This document shows positions 10,630 to 22,673 of a stretch of 64,000 bases of DNA, piece after piece. The position numbers and the translations under genes are program-made. The notes under the pieces are model-generated. The model saw only the letters and a list, made by a program, of their open reading frames with translations. It made no database searches and was not told the origin of the DNA. The stretch is from Saussurea involucrata (Eukaryota > Streptophyta > Magnoliopsida > Asterales > Asteraceae): contig CM066313.1 of the NCBI GenBank assembly GCA_033807775.1, forward strand, positions 86,863,484-86,927,483, given 5' to 3'. Numbering within the stretch: position 1 is the stretch's first letter; every line of letters starts with the position of its first letter.

Positions 10630-12709
10630 TGATAGGGTTATTTTATTAACCCTATTTTAGCCATGTTTCACATTAATTTTGAGCTAAAATCCCGCATTTA
10701 TGGCTTTATTTATAGTCATTCTTAGTTAAATGCAACAAAAATAAATATTAGATACGTTTCGTATTTAATTACAAAAATACATCACAAAAACACAAAAATA
10801 AGTAGATTTTATATCTATTTTGTAGGTACGAAAATACGATCGAGTTCGAAGTCTAAACTACGGATCTTGTAGGATGGATCATAAAGCGTTAAAGAAGACT
10901 TCGACATTTTGGACCGTTTGTGGTGACAAGTTTTGGAACTTTTGCTAAACCAATCTTCTTTTGGGCTCGATGTAATTATATGTATGGGCCGATAAACAAA
11001 CAAACATGGATCGATTTTGTAATCACCTTTTGGGCCGAAAGTCTAAAACTTTCGGTTGAGTTTAAATCTCGGATTGGGCCGTTGGTTTTGTGGTATGCAT
11101 GGGTCGTGGACTACAATCACATGGGCCGAAGATTACACAACCACATAGGCCGGCTGTTTTGAAACAACCACATGGGCCGAAGATGTTTAGTTGCCCATGG
11201 GTCGGATCTATGACCCATGGATGCTCCATTTTGAGTAAACTTGGTCACCAAGATTAGTGTTAGTATAAATAAGAGTGTTTAGTTAGTGTTAGAAGTGTGC
11301 TCGGCGCTTGGTACTTGGATTTTCCTTGTTACCTAGGCACCATGGCTCGTTTATGATCAATACCGAACACCCCTAGTTAATCCGAAGCTCTCGACGTTTG
11401 TGACTTAATCGACTTGGTTTGCAACTTTAATCTTAATCTTAAATGCATGTTAACGTTACGTAAACTTTAGTGTTAAAACTCTTTTCCCTAAAAAACTCTT
11501 AACTCGTTTTTCCTAACTCTTAAACTCTTAAATTAGCTTTCACAACTCTTAAACTCGTTTTTCTCAACTCTTAAACTCTTAAACTCGTTTTCTCAACTCT
11601 TAAACTCTTAAACTCAACTTAGTTAAATTTAATTGCTTTTCAAAAGTTACGTTTTTAATTAATCTCGCAAACAACTTACGATTCTCTTTCCTTAATCTCC
11701 TTCTCGACTTTTGATAAAACTTGGTTCTCGCGTAATCTCACTTGCAATATAAGCCGGAAGTCTGAATTAATCACTTTGGATTCCCATGTAAAATTGGTTC
11801 ACGGTTTGGTAAGTGATTTCACAAAAAGTCCCATCTTTTCTCTCATCTCGAAAGCACGTTAATTTTAGTCTCTATAATTAGTCGGTTAACAAACACGCAA
11901 ACTTTACTTTTAAAACCAATGCTTAACTCTCTCAAAAACTTTGTAGTAATTAATCTTAAATGCTTTCCAACTCTTTCCCTAAATGACATAGTAATTTCTC
12001 TCAAAGCTTAGATAACTTGTGCAACAAGTCACGACGTTTCACTCAAGTAAGTTCCATTTAATTAACGCATTGTCCATTTCCATTATTTGTTTTATTTGTT
12101 TTAATTCTTGTAAATCTTTTATAATTGGAATCTGAACGATGATGGGCTAATCGCCTTAGTTCGGGGTATAAAGAGAAATTGGGACCAAGACTAATAAAAA
12201 GATAAAAAAAGGTGTATCGTATGGTATGATTGTCTGACGTTATTTAAATCAAGGGTTATATTTTGTGGTGGATCACAATTGACCAACTGACAACTGGTAC
12301 GTTGTATCATGAAATATTCGACACTTGAGATAACTAAAGAATACTGTCTCATCTCGATATCTAATTATTAATCTAATCCCAATGGACCTTTATACCCCGT
12401 GCTTTCCTCTTATAATTGTTAATTTCCATTAGCTGTTAACAACAAACTGCCAACAAAAGATTTCCTTCTCATTCGCCATCTGAAACCTGTTTTTAACTAA
12501 TTGGACTTTAAAGAGAAACTTTTCCACGCTTCCCTGTGGGATCGATATTCGGTACTTGTGTACCATTATTACTTGTTATGAAACGATAATAGACTGAGAT
12601 GTATACGTGCGTCATGGTTTATTTCTGCTGATAGCACACTCTGGTTTGATATTACTCTCTTGATAACTAATAATTCTCTATTTTTACAGGATAGTATACA
12701 GAGCGAACA
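10630..12709 (+). repeat. 5' LTR of the Athila-type element (2,080 bp)
   Basis: Starts TGATAGGG and ends GCGAACA just before the primer-binding site. The TATA box (TATAAATA) at 11264-11271 sets transcription to start near 11295, leaving about 1.4 kb of transcribed R-U5. 11460-11630 is a run of AACTCTTAAACTCG-type imperfect repeats, which differ in number in the 3' LTR. Short open frames here (10920-11162) are not genes. Confidence 0.92.
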
Positions 12710-12715
12710 AGTTTT

Positions 12716-12733
12716 TGGCGCCACTACCGGGGA
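12716..12733 (+). other. Primer-binding site of the Athila-type element (tRNA-Asp type)
   Basis: TGGCGCCACTACCGGGGA lies six bases after the LTR. It is a near match to the TGGCGCCGTTGCCGGGGA site typical of Athila and Tat elements, complementary to tRNA-Asp. Confidence 0.88.
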
Positions 12734-12836
12734 AGCAAGCCAGAAGTTTTTCTTTTATATAAGTAGAATTTTTAAAAACAAGTTTTTCTACCACAATTTT
12801 GAGAAAAGAAAAAAATATTTATTTTAATTATAGTGC

Positions 12837-14942
12837 ATGCCAAGGTTGCCTCACAGTGAGATTTTCCAACTTGATCCTGACATTGAAAAAACTTTTAAAC
12901 AACGAAGAAGAATTCAAAGAGCTAATCGAGTCTTAAATTCTTTAGAGATGTCTGAAAGTGATTCTTCGTCAGACCATGAGGACGGTCCCTAGTTTGGACC
13001 TAATGGGCGGCCTAATAATGAAGAAAATATTGAAAACCCGCCATTTATAAATAATCTTGACGATAAGGAACAAAACATTTTTCGGTTAGCTAATTCAAAG
13101 GATGGTGGTATTATGTCTTACGTTGTTCCTGTTTTAACTCAGTTACATTCAGGAATTCTTAAACCAACTTTACAAGCCCGTCACTTTGAATTAAAACCAA
13201 TAATGTTTCATATGCTCCAAACTAACGGACAGTACGCTGGTTTGGCATATGAAGATCCTCATTCTCATTTAAGGTCCTTCATGGAAATTACAGATTCTTT
13301 TAAGCTTCCCGGTGTAGAAGACGATGCACTAAAACTAAAACTTTTCCATACTCTTTAAGAGATAGTGCACGGTCTTGGTACAACTCGATGAAGCCAGATT
13401 CTATAGTTACATGGGCCCAAATGGCGGAAAAATTTCTAAAAAAATATTTCCCACCCACGAGGAATGCTAAGTCCAGAAACGCAATTTGCACTTTTAAACA
13501 AATGGACGATGAGGCAGTTCCTGATGCATGGGATAGGTACAAAGAGCTTTTGACAAAATGCCCTCACCATGGCATTCCGTACTGCATTCAGTTAGAGACG
13601 TTTTACAGTGGTTTAAACATTACTGCAAAACAAATGCTCGACGCTACTGCAAACGGAGCTTTCACTTCTTGTACCTATAATGAGGGATATGATATTCTTG
13701 AAAGAATTTCTAACAACAATGGTCAGTGGGTTGATCCACGTGCATTACCACTTAGAAAAACAACTGTAGGAGCACAAGATCCTGCTGCTTATGCATTAAT
13801 ATCTACTCAGCTGAATGACATGGCATATTTGATTAAAAACCTTAATGTTGTGTCAGTCAACCCTGTTATGCCTCCTGCTACTGTTCAGTCTATCCAGTGC
13901 ACATACTGTGGTGATGGTCACAACTTCGAACATTGTCCAGGAAATCCCGAGCATATCAATTATTGTAGCTAATAATAATAATAACTATAATAACAATAAC
14001 AAAGGAGGACCCTTTTCTCAGACTTACAACCCTGAGTGGAGGAACCATCCTAACTTTTCATGGCATAGTCCAGCATTAAATCCACCACCACCTAAATTGC
14101 AAGGTCAAACCCAGCAATTTTATCAAAGACCTAAAAACAACCAGCACACGAATTCTCAAAATAATCAACATACTTATCAACAAAAGTCAAACCACCATGC
14201 TGAATCATCTACTTCCTTGGAAGCAATGATGAAGGGATTTATGTCCCAGACTCAAGCATCAATTAAAAATCTGGAGACCCAAGTGGGTCAAATGGCTTTA
14301 GAAATGAGAAAACGTCCTTTCGGTTCTCTACATAGTGATACAGAAATACCCTGGAGAATTGGAAAAGAGCATGTTAAAGCTGTAACTTTGAGGAGTGGTA
14401 GGGATTTACCAGAAAACATACAAAACGATTTAATAAAACCAACCCAAGCAGAGCCAGAAAAGAAAAACACAGTTTTAGACTCTGCTAAAACCAGTAACAC
14501 CATTCCCATTCCAACAATTCCACTTTTAATTCCTGAAGAACCCAAGAAAGATCAAACAACCACAGACAAGCTTGTAGTGGATGTGCCACAATCTGGTGAT
14601 AGTCCCAAAGTTCCTGGTGAAATTAAGATAGACAAGACCTCACCACTAGTTTCAGCACCAACTATTCGAAAGACTACTCCTCCTACTACAGTTCCTCTTT
14701 ATATTCCTTATCCCCAAAGGATGAGGAATGAGATAGATGAACTGCAATTCAAGAAGTTTTTAGATGTTTTTAAACAGCTGCATATCAACATACCTTTGGT
14801 GGAAGCCATTGAACAAATGCCAAGTTATGCAAAGTTTTTAAAAGATATTTTAAGTAAAAAGAAAAAATTGAATGAGTATGAGACTGTAGCTCTGACTGAA
14901 TGTTGTAGTGCTATGTTCTCTAATAAGATCCCTAAAAAATGA
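12837..14942 (+). pseudogene. Athila-type gag (one stop, two or more frameshifts)
   Basis: ATG 12837 opens the frame (MPRLPHSE). An in-frame TAG at 12990-12992 breaks it. The same frame then carries the conserved gag words FELKPIMFHMLQ and EDPHSHLRSFME to 13358. A frameshift near 13347 moves the frame to the segment ending at 13972 (KYFPPTRNAKSRN, CPHHGIPYCIQLETFYSGLN, ILERISNNN). A Cys/His knuckle CTYCGDGHNFEHC follows. Another shift near 13965 leads to an Asn/Gln-rich linker and a conserved stretch (VKAVTLRSGRDLP, then IPYPQRMRN) ending at 14942. The words match the Athila/Calypso gag family. Poly-A slippage accounts for the last break, just before the protease. Confidence 0.85.
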
Positions 14943-15375
14943 AAGATCCTGGAAGTTTTACCATCCCATGTTCCATAGGAGGTAAAGAAATAGGACATGC
15001 TTTATGTGACTTAGTGCCAGTGTGAACCTTATGCCTTTATCTGTGTTCAATACCTTAGGCATAGGTGAAGCTAGACCCACAACTGTATCTCTCTTATTAG
15101 CTGATAAGTCCATAGCTTGGCCTAAAGGTAAAATTGAGGATGTCCTAGTTCAGGTTGATAAGTTTATTTTCCCTGCAGATTTTATCATTTTAGACTTTGA
15201 AGCTAACAAGGATATTCCCATCATTTTAGGAAGACCTTTCCTAGCCACTGGAAGAACTCTGATAGATGTCCAAAAGGGTGAACTCACAATGAGAGTTCAA
15301 GACCAACAAGTTACCTTTAATGTGTTGGACTCCCTTAAATATCCTGAAGAGAGAGAGAGGAATGTTCTACCTTAG
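14943..15375 (+). pseudogene. Athila-type aspartic protease, frame broken in the active-site loop
   Basis: The segment reads GSFTIPCSIGGKEIGHALCDL and then loses its frame exactly where the catalytic Asp loop of Athila proteases lies (about 15008-15025), with a UGA on the wrong frame. The frame that continues at 15022 carries the rest of the pepsin-like fold (NLMPLSVFNTLG, FIILDFEANKDIPIILGRPFLATG, LIDVQKGEL). The ILGRPFL word is the family's conserved flap-side motif. The enzyme would mature gag-pol, but this copy cannot make it in one piece. Confidence 0.82.
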
Positions 15376-16424
15376 GTTTGATTGAATCTTGGTGTCTAGA
15401 CCAAAATTTTAGGGAGGGATTGGAAATGGAAGATTCTGATAGTGAAGAAGATAAAGCAGAGTTTGATGACTTAGAAGACATACAGGTCACCTCTACTATT
15501 GAAGTTTTAGAAAATAAGGACAGGAAAACTCTTGTGCCTTCCCTAGAATGTGCTCCAGACTTAGAGTTAAAGCAACTTCCCTCACATTTGAAATATGCCT
15601 TTTTAGGAGATCCAGGGAAATAGCCAGTCATTATTTCATCATCCTTAGAATCTGACCAGGAGGAAAAATTGGTGAACATGTTGAAACAACACACCAAGGC
15701 CATATGTTGGACCATTGCTGATTTGAAGGGCATAAGCCCTACCATTTGTCAACATAAAATCATTTTGGAAAACAAAGATTTCACCTCAGTTGATACTCAA
15801 AGAAGACTCAACCCTATGATGAAAGAGGTCGTTAAAAAGGAAATTTTAAAATGGTTGGATGCTGGCATAATTTATCCTATTGCCAGTAGTACTTGTGTCA
15901 GTCATGTGTAGTGTGTACCCAAAAAGGGTGGAGTTACTGTGGTAACTAATGAGAAGAATGAACTTATACCTACTAGAGTAGTGTCAGGATGGAGAATCTG
16001 TATGGACTATAGGAAGCTTAACCAGGCTACCCATAAAGACCATTTTCCATTGCCTTTTATTGACCAGATGTTAGATAGACTAGCAGGTAAGGAGTTTTAT
16101 TGTTTCTTAGATGGTTACTCTGGTTACAATCAAATTGCCATTGCACCTGAAGATCAGGAGAAAACTACTTTCACATGCCCTTATGGTACTTTTGCCTTTA
16201 GAAGAATGCCTTTTGGCCTTTGTAATGCACCTGCCACTTTCCAAAGATGTATGATGTCTATATTCTCAGATATGCTTGAACAGTCCATGGAAATCTTCAT
16301 GGATGATTTTTCAGTTTATGGGACATCATATGATCAATGTTTACAAAACCTTGAAAATAGTCTTAAAAGATGCGAAGAAACAGATTTGGTTTTAAACTGG
16401 GAAAAAATGCCACTTTATGGTTAA
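15376..16424 (+). pseudogene. Athila-type reverse transcriptase
   Basis: After an acidic linker (15378-15623, stop at 15621) the RT region runs from 15669. An in-frame TAG lies at 15909-15911, within the conserved start of the domain. From 15939 the frame is open and carries GWRICMDYRKLNQAT, FYCFLDGYSGYNQI, RRMPFGLCNAPATFQRCM and the catalytic FMDD box at 16296-16307. At 16403-16410 an extra A in a run of As shifts the frame, so RNase H lies one frame away. Catalytic motifs are all present, which means decay is by point breaks and not by loss of domains. Confidence 0.88.
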
Positions 16425-17150
16425 AGAGGGCATTGTGTTAGGTCATCTCATTTCCAATAGAGGTATTGAGGTTGATAAAGCCAAATTAGAAGTAATTGCA
16501 AAATTACCTGAACCAACCACTGTTAAAGGTATTAGAAGTTTCTTAGGACATGCAGGTTTTTACAGGAGGTTTATCAAAGATTTTTCTAAAATATCCAAAC
16601 CTCTGTGCTCCCTATTACAACATGACCATGCTTTCAATTTTGATAATGATTGTAAAAAAACTTTTAAAATCTTGAAAGAAGCATTGGTCACTGCCCCTGT
16701 AATAGTGACTCCTGATTGGTCTTTACCTTTTGAAATAATGAGTGATGCTAGTGACTGTGCTGTTGGAGCTGTTCTAGGTCAAAGAAAAAATAAAGTTTTT
16801 CACTCTATTTACTATGCTAGTAAAACTCTCAATGAGACTCAAATCAATTACACCACTACTGAAAAGGAATTATTAGAAGTTGTTTTTGCTTTTGAAAAAT
16901 TCAGATCATATTTGATGGGTGCCAAAGTGATTGTGCATACTGATCATGCAACCATCAAATATCTTATTTCTAAAAAAGATGCAAAACCTAGGCTAATAAG
17001 GTGGGTCTTGTTACTACAAGAATTTGATTTGGAAATCGTTGACAGGAAGGGTGTGAACAATCAAGTGGCTGACCACTTGTCAAGACTGGAAAAACAAGAA
17101 CACAATGAACACACTAATGACATCAGTGATGTTTTTCCAGATGAAAGGAT
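16417..17150 (+). pseudogene. Athila-type RNase H domain
   Basis: Continues the reverse transcriptase in the next frame. It begins with the RT thumb (FLGHAGFYRRFIKDFSKI) followed by RNase H, with the acidic residues visible in FEIMSDASDCAVGAVLGQ, TTEKELLEVVFAFEKFRS, HTDHATIKYL and NNQVADHLSRL. The domain would degrade the RNA strand after minus-strand synthesis. It is uninterrupted, but depends on a frameshift to be joined to the reverse transcriptase. Confidence 0.87.
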
Positions 17151-17967
17151 TTTAGCTGTGCAACATACTGAAATACCTTGGTTTGCAGATATTGTTAACT
17201 ATTTAGCTCGTGGGATCACTCCCAAGGAATTAAATAAGCATCAAAGAAAGAAACTTATATTTGATTCCAAGAAATTTCTTTGGGATGATCCATTTTTGTT
17301 TAAGATTTGTGCAGATCAGGTGATCAGAAGATGCATCCTTAAAGAAGAAGTGGCATCTGTTCTATATCACTGTCATACAGGTCCATGTGGATGACATTTT
17401 GGAGGAAGCAGAACAGCTGCAAAGGTATTACAATCAGGTTTGTATTGGCATACCCTAAATAATGATGCCTACAACTTTGCAAAAAGTTGTAATGAGTGTC
17501 AAAGAAGCGGAAATATTTCCCAGCGAAATGAAATGCCTTTAAATGGAATTTTAGAAGTAGAATTATTTGACGTTTGGGGTATTGACTTTATAGGACCATT
17601 TCCACTGTCAAATAATTGTGCCTACATCCTGGTAACTGTTGACTATGTATCTAAATGGGTGGAGGCTATGGCCTGTCACTCTAATGATGCTAAGACTGTC
17701 ATCAAATTTCTCCAAAAACACATCTTCACTAGATTTGGCACACCCCGTGCCCTGATTAGTGATGAGGGCATCCATTTCATCAACAACCTATTAGAGGAAG
17801 TCCTGGACAAATACAATATTCAGCACAGGGTGGCTATTGCTTATCATCCTCAAACCAATGGTTTGGCTGAGTTATCCAATAGAGAAATTAAAGGAATATT
17901 AGCTAAGGTAGTCAAGCCACATAGAAAAGACTGGGCATCCAAATTGGATGATGCCTTGTGGGCCTAC
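17151..17967 (+). pseudogene. Athila-type integrase, first part
   Basis: The zinc-binding HHCC region is at about 17360-17500 (YHCHTGPCG, then CNECQRSGNIS), with an in-frame TGA at 17392-17394 inside it. The catalytic core carries the first Asp in VWGIDFIGPF, the second in LISDEGIHF (SDGG-type in most relatives) and the Glu in NGLAELSNREIKGI. The frame is cut at 17967, in the word DDALWAY, by the first of two solo LTRs, and resumes at 22674. Confidence 0.88.
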
Positions 17968-19665
17968 TGTAACGACCCGATTCCCCAAACATACATCAAA
18001 TAACATATATTGCATAACAACATTTCATTACAAAAGTTTATCATATAACATTTACGGTCCTTAGTCTTTACAACCATAATAATTATTGTTGTTACAAACT
18101 TTTTGCTACTAAATAACAAAGTTATAACTACAAACACGTCATGGTCTTCAAAAACACAAGTCTTCCAAAAGCTAGTCACGGATTATCCTTCTTACTTGCT
18201 CTTACTCGATCCACGACCTGGAATACATATTTTTAAAACAAAATGAGGGTTAGACCTAGTGGTCTAAGTGAGAAAATCCCTGTTAGTTTAAAATCATTTG
18301 TACAAACACCATATACATCATTCAAATATAAGTACCAATAATAACTCACGCATCGTATACGTTCCTGTCTCATTTCCATGGCCATATTAGATGGTTGCGA
18401 GCCAACTAATAAATTTACTCCGCTGTACTAAAATACAGCCAACACCGCTGCCCCTCCGTACAGCCAACTCCACCGGTCCTAAGCCCGACCAACGTGCTCA
18501 CTTGTAGTGTAATACTCGTATAAATATAATATACACTTCAATATATCATACTTCATACTTATGCACATAATTACACAAATTATCACATTCTCAATCCACA
18601 TATATGTATTCCAGTTTGAAAACATTTTAAAGTAAAACTCACCTGTTTGCTTATCAACACTCTTCCAAGCCTTCCCAAATAGATTCAGTCTTTCACCCAG
18701 AATTCACAGAATCTGAAATAGTTTAAATACAATTACTTATTTACCAACCGAACACATATGACTTACTAGTAGGCTAAGAACTCTAGATAACTCTATCTAA
18801 CTCTTATCCTCAATGTTTCCCCCAAACCCAACTTAAGTCGAGTCCACAGTATTTCCAGTCCTAATTCAAATCCTTATCCAAGAGTCGACAAAACACAAAG
18901 TTACTGGATACCTAAAAAGTATCTGAAATCTCAAAAGTGACCAAACAGCTAAAGTTTCCGGATACTACAGAACTATCCGGACAACATGACTAATCCGGAC
19001 AGAATAAACAATCCGGACACTCGCACTATCCGGACACTTACCGGAAACATACTCAATCCGGATGACATAACAATCCGGATAACACCCGGACACCAAAGCA
19101 ATCCGAACACCATCCGGTATCTAATTTTTAACCGGAAACTTATGGAAAAGAGGAACTTACCGGATACATGACTCGTCCGGATACTAGCGAGGAGAAACTA
19201 CCGGACACATTCATATTGTATCCGAAAACCTCTGTTGGTTTATCCAAAATCTACCCAGAATCGACATAAAATTATACCAGGCATGAAATCGATGATTCTA
19301 TTCCGATAGAAATCTTCTACTAACAATTACAGATATAAAACGTAAAGGAACATACCTTAATATCACTTTCAAGTATACCAATTTGAAGCCCTATCCTTTC
19401 TTTTCTTCTTCTTTTTCTTCTTTTGTCTCAAAAACACACACACACACACACACTATCTGATCTTTTACTGAATTATGAAAATATCTGGATGGTTTAAGAG
19501 ATAATATCAAACCTAATTTACACTCTTGGCTTAAACTATTCAATAATGACCAAAACACCCCTAAACTTATAAATCACCCAAACTTACCCTAAACATTCAA
19601 TTTTTAATGTTAACTTTATTTAACGGAAAGTGAATTTAACTAACGAACTTACCCGGGGTATCACA
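17968..19665 (-). repeat. Solo LTR 1 in the integrase (Gypsy, chromovirus-like)
   Basis: The insert begins TGTAACGACCCG and ends CCGGGGTATCACA. It is flanked by a perfect 5-bp duplication CCTAC (17963-17967 and 19666-19670). No primer-binding site, gag or pol lies inside its 1,698 bp, so it is a solo LTR left by LTR-LTR recombination. Read on the minus strand it starts TGTGATACCCCGGG, followed by a purine-rich leader (AAGAAGAAAAAGAAGAAG region near 19400), which favours minus orientation. A CA microsatellite lies at 19434-19453. The TGTNACNCCC ends are typical of chromovirus LTRs. Confidence 0.85.
18957..19232. repeat. Array of TCCGGA palindromes in solo LTR 1
   Basis: About a dozen copies of ATCCGGAC or close variants (TCCGGAT, ACCGGA, ACCCGGAC) occur in 276 bp at irregular spacing of about 15-30 bp. 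TCCGGA is its own reverse complement. The rest of the LTR lacks the word. In minus orientation the array lies roughly 430-710 bp from the LTR start. Confidence 0.75.
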
Positions 19666-19671
19666 CCTACC

Positions 19672-20829
19672 TGTTACACCCTCGAATTTGGAACGAGCAA
19701 CTATCTTTAATTTTGATAAAACGAACAAAAGAGGATAGAATTCTTTCTACAAATCATCCTAGAAAATACCTCAAAGTTTAAACATCACAATTTCTACAAC
19801 TAATATTTCAAGGTAGGTGTTACTTAACCCAATTACAAGTTGCTAATCCCAAATAAATGCGGAAGACTTCACTAAGCCAAATCACTTCTCGTGCACTCTA
19901 CTAGCACTCATCACTTCACAGTGTAGCTAAAGCTATTCCCAACCTGAACCTGTTGCACACGCCGACAAATAAAAAGGTTAGGCTAACGCCTAGTGAGTTA
20001 AAGAGTTTACATCATGAGCAAATCATTTGATAATTCAATAGCTTCAACTTAAAAAATGATTTTCTAAAAGGGTTTGTATAAAAGACATCGACAACCCATT
20101 TTCCAAACGCACACCATTTCTGAGAGGAAAGCTTCCAATGAAAATCGTTTCTCTGCAAAGGACTCAAATCCAAAATTCACATCAAGAGTTAATTAATAAT
20201 AATTTCTCAAATAATCGCCACTGCGAATAAAACTCCAATAGTTAAAACATCCAATAAGGATGTAACATAAATCCGTCCATCAATCATGGAAAACAATCCA
20301 TATGCATATAATATAACCTCGACAATGCGAATAAATAAAATACCCGAAATAAACACCCTTCGGTGACGGGGGAGACCCGATCTCATCGAATGTGGCAAAC
20401 ACATAAATTAAACCACGATTAAATAAATGCAAGTAAGCTTCTTGGATGTGGAAAATATATGACATCAACCATACTAGGTCTTTAGTCAATCATCGACATC
20501 AATCATACTAGATCTTTAGCCCATCATAGACATCAACCATACTAGGTCTTTAGTCCATCTTAGGCATCAACCATACTAGGTCTTTAGCCCCTCTTAGACA
20601 TCAACCATACTAGGTCTTTAGTCCATCTTCGACATCAACCATACTAGGTCTTTAGCCCCTCTTAGACATCAACCATACTATGTCTTTAGTCCATCTTTGG
20701 CATCAACCATACTAGGTCTTTAGCCCCTCTTAGACATCAACCATACTAGGTCTTTAGTCCAAACCACCAAGTTCAATCCTGCTGGATCTTTACCTTAGAA
20801 ACCCACCATCCGAAACAAGCTTACTCGAC

Positions 20830-20898
<69 letters not shown>

Positions 20899-22668
20899 GA
20901 CCCCAAAAGAATAACCAATGCATTTAAATCATGTAAACATCAAATATAATGCAATTCATGCAATTCAAACCCCAAGCCCACGTCGAGCTTATTAAAACCG
21001 GGCGAATGCCCTCGAGACTCAACAGAGTCCAAAACCGAGCCCTCTGCTCAAAAGATCTAACGATCGTCTATCAACATCAATTAATGCAAATTAAATGCAT
21101 CTAACTCACATCATGCAACACACGCTCCGAGGCATGATAATCTCACAACCCCTTCATTGCCACCTTCCCATTGAAGTCAAATCATATATGCATCTACATG
21201 TACACGTATATGTAACTCGTTCATAACTCAACAATGCATATAACTCACCAAGGTTCATTAGTCCCAAAGGTACTAAGAATACAAAATCATCAAACGGTCT
21301 TCACACACAAGACCAACACTTAAACCGATACGTATTCAAATAAAATGCAATTAAGCATATAACACACCCAAGACTCCACCTCGAGTCACCAAAACCGGCA
21401 AATACTCAAAAGACTCATTTAAGTAATAATCAAGCCTTTAAAGGCCAAAATAACCGTTTAGTTAAATACATGTCACTCATACGGTTACGTAAACCAAAAT
21501 ACATCGTTACTCGAACTCTTTACTCTTTTAATTCCTCAATTGGCCATCGGCCCCAAAATGAAAGGTTTATGACTCTCAAAACATTCATATGGTCGGATTG
21601 ACCAAAATCCCCAACCCACACGTTCACACTTTAAAAATGTAACACATTATAGTTATCGCATAATCACAAAAACACTAAAAGTGTATTTTGACCAAATCCT
21701 CTTCACTTATGCAATAATTTAACAAAACCTCTTTTACTCGTGATTTATTCCTCAATCACTCAAAATCCCCAAATGTGGGTGTTTTACAAGATATGTAAAG
21801 TTCAACACTTTGATTTAAATCAAAACCCACCAAATAACTCAACAAGAGATAATTTCACATAAGGCACACAAATACTTTAAAACACACATTTTGGCATGTA
21901 CAACATTTTCACAAATCAACTTGAACTCACCTTGCTAGATTTAGGCTAAATCTAGGTTTTCCCCAAACGTAAGCTCCTTTGATGCAACCCGAATCCTTAG
22001 GCCAAGTCTTCCAAAAACCTAGATCCACAAGTTTCCAACCATAAATAATCATTCTCAAACACTTATATATGTTTCCCCCAACATACATCATCCAAAATCA
22101 CCAAAACACTAAAACTCTAACTCCTTAGATGGAGAAAAATGAGAAGCTTACCTAAATCATCACCCAATACTATTGGATCATACAATATACTTCAAAACTC
22201 TTTCTAGATCCTTGAAGAGCTCTAAAAAACGAAATTGTAGCAACTTGAATCATCAAAATCGGAGTTGGGATGCAAAAGTTATGAAGGAATGAAGATTGAA
22301 GCTGAAAATCGCGTCTTAATACACCAAATCCGTTCCCGCGGTTTGTCCCGCGACTTGAAGTCGCGTGGAAAGTTGCGCGCCTCCCCAAGGCTGGACTCCA
22401 GAGGCTTACGCAGCTTGGGCCGCGGCCCAAGGTCGCGCACCAGGCCGCGCGGCCCCCTGTTGGGTCGGATACTGTTTCAGCCGTAACTTCTTCATTATAG
22501 CTCCGTTTTTGCTCCGAAAAGAACCGTTGGACTCGTATTCGAATTCCTCACCCAACAAGACCATAAAATCTAAGATTTAACCCAAAATCCTATTTTTCAT
22601 ATTTTTCTTAAAAGACCGGTTTCACACTGATTCGAAATTGTACTTATCCGAAAATTACGGGTGTTACA
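19672..22668 (-). repeat. Solo LTR 2 in the integrase (Gypsy, chromovirus-like)
   Basis: Begins TGTTACACCCTCG and ends ACGGGTGTTACA. It is flanked by CTACC (19667-19671) and CTACT (22669-22673), a 5-bp duplication with one substitution. It therefore landed inside the right-hand target duplication of solo LTR 1. No coding region is present in its 2,997 bp. On the minus strand it begins TGTAACACCCGTAATTTT, a typical chromovirus LTR start. Near its minus-strand start are GC-rich palindromes: an 18-bp one at 22414-22431 and CGCGACTT-G-AAGTCGCG at 22349-22365. The open frames at 22265-22580 are by-products of this GC-rich patch. Confidence 0.83.
20461..20761. repeat. 34-bp tandem repeat inside solo LTR 2
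   Basis: About nine head-to-tail copies of a 34-bp unit containing CATCAACCATACTAGGTC and TTTAGTCCATC or TTTAGCCCCTC. Two unit types (TTTAGTCCATC and TTTAGCCCCTC) alternate in the later copies, suggesting growth by 68-bp dimers. There is no spacer variety and no associated gene, so this is not CRISPR. A TA microsatellite at 20833-20895 lies just to the right. Confidence 0.85.
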
Positions 22669-22673
22669 CTACT

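Noticed and set aside
20461..20761. Regular 34-bp repeats that could suggest a CRISPR array
   Set aside because: The units are contiguous with no unique spacers, sit inside a plant LTR and have no cas genes nearby.
22265..22580. Arg/Gly-rich frames in solo LTR 2
   Set aside because: By-product of a GC-rich patch; no homology and no start context.
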